64,000 nt of DNA from positions 62,001-126,000 of the forward strand of contig CAWFHN010000016.1 of assembly GCA_963815665.1 (NCBI GenBank), given 5' to 3'. The first letter of the stretch is position 1; each line of letters starts with the position of its first letter. The position numbers were made by a program, and so were the translations under genes. Shown here one piece after another: positions 63,590-64,000 of this stretch. The notes under the pieces are model-generated. The model was not told the origin of the DNA, did not search any database, and saw nothing but the letters and a program-made list of their open reading frames with translations. Origin of the DNA: DASUPK01 sp963815665. GTDB lineage: Bacteria; Actinomycetota; Thermoleophilia; Solirubrobacterales; 70-9.

Positions 63590-64000
63590 ACAACCCGACT
63601 GGGCGGCTCCTCCCCCTCCAGCACCGCGATGACGTTGTCCGCGACCGCGCTCGCCATCCCGTCGCGCGCGGCGATCGTGGCCGATCCGATGTGGGGAAGC
63701 AGCACGCAGCGAGGCGCCTCGAGCAGGCTCGTGGGGACGTCGGGCTCGTTCTCGTAGACGTCGAGGCCGGCCGCCCCGAGCGCGCCGCTCTCCAGCGCGG
63801 AGGCCACCGCCTCCGAGTCGACGAGCGGCCCTCGCGACGTGTTGACCAGGACCCCTTCCGGTCCGATCAGCTCCAGCTCGGCGGCGCCGATCATGGAGCG
63901 CGTCTCGGGTGTGGCGGGCGCGTGGATGCTGACCACGGCGGCCGCCTCCAGCAAGGCGGGCAGGCTCAGCCGCTCGGCTCCGAGCTTGCTCTCCGCCTTG
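63586..64000 (-). CDS. D-isomer-specific 2-hydroxyacid dehydrogenase (partial, N-terminus outside window)
   Basis: The N-terminus lies beyond the right edge; about 137 C-terminal residues are visible. NAD-binding family motifs are NTSRGPLVDSEAV, DVYENEP and LLPHIGSAT, which hold the catalytic Arg, Glu and His. It may be a phosphoglycerate dehydrogenase or a glyoxylate/hydroxypyruvate reductase; a short C-terminus without an ACT domain favours the latter group. Confidence 0.88.
   Translation of the reverse strand, partial: KAESKLGAERLSLPALLEAAAVVSIHAPATPETRSMIGAAELELIGPEGVLVNTSRGPLVDSEAVASALESGALGAAGLDVYENEPDVPTSLLEAPRCVLLPHIGSATIAARDGMASAVADNVIAVLEGEEPPSRVV

Overview
The window is a high-GC chromosomal segment from an actinobacterium-like organism. 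GC-rich codon third positions, many GTG starts, a single-chain glycyl-tRNA synthetase, PucR and GlxA regulators, an LAFTG sorting signal and an R2lox-like oxidase point to Actinomycetota. A deep-branching class such as Thermoleophilia (Solirubrobacterales) is my best guess, but that is inference from gene style only. I see no rRNA, insertion sequence, prophage or CRISPR array. One tRNA gene, tRNA-Gln(TTG), is present.

Layout. 1-8.4 kb: housekeeping genes, mostly on the minus strand: partial enoyl-CoA hydratase, pth, rplY, an ABC1 kinase (plus strand), a glycerophosphodiesterase, the overlapping pair glmU-prs, and a GlxA regulator with a DJ-1 enzyme. 8.4-11.4 kb: tRNA-Gln, a small coiled-coil membrane protein, an SRPBCC protein and a GH15 glycosidase. 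11.4-19.98 kb: a minus-strand series with PucR regulator, DedA-PAP2 fusion, ispE, ksgA, tatD, a secreted trypsin-like protease, metG and a RemA-like protein. 20-33.8 kb: PQQ-propeller lipoprotein with a frameshift, rsmI, ROK sugar kinase, LCP protein, FmdB zinc ribbon, glyS, sulfatase, MFS transporter, a TetR/R2lox-SCP2 divergent pair, a double-hotdog protein and a second TetR.

34-56 kb is a large surface-glycan locus. It carries two Wzy/O-antigen-ligase-like proteins, a Wzx-like flippase, a chain-length/tyrosine-kinase fusion, an initiating polyprenyl glycosylphosphotransferase, a nucleotide-sugar epimerase, five GT4 and three GT2 glycosyltransferases (two of them a tandem duplication), a methyltransferase, a polysaccharide deacetylase and a secreted glycosidase-like protein. 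Together these can make a lipid-linked repeat unit, flip it, polymerise it and modify it. An LAFTG-anchored small surface protein sits just upstream, behind a long leader with a possible three-way-junction RNA. 56-64 kb returns to housekeeping and stress functions: two metallo-beta-lactamase-fold enzymes, lon, hsp20, a second deacetylase, a fatty acid hydroxylase and a partial 2-hydroxyacid dehydrogenase.

The most unusual non-coding signals are a dispersed foldback repeat with four copies, each touching a gene stop codon, and a separate 167-bp symmetric palindrome that fills the gap between two convergent genes, including the stop codon of one of them. Others are the AUC start position of rsmI, the frameshifted PQQ lipoprotein, and polybasic tails on secreted proteins.
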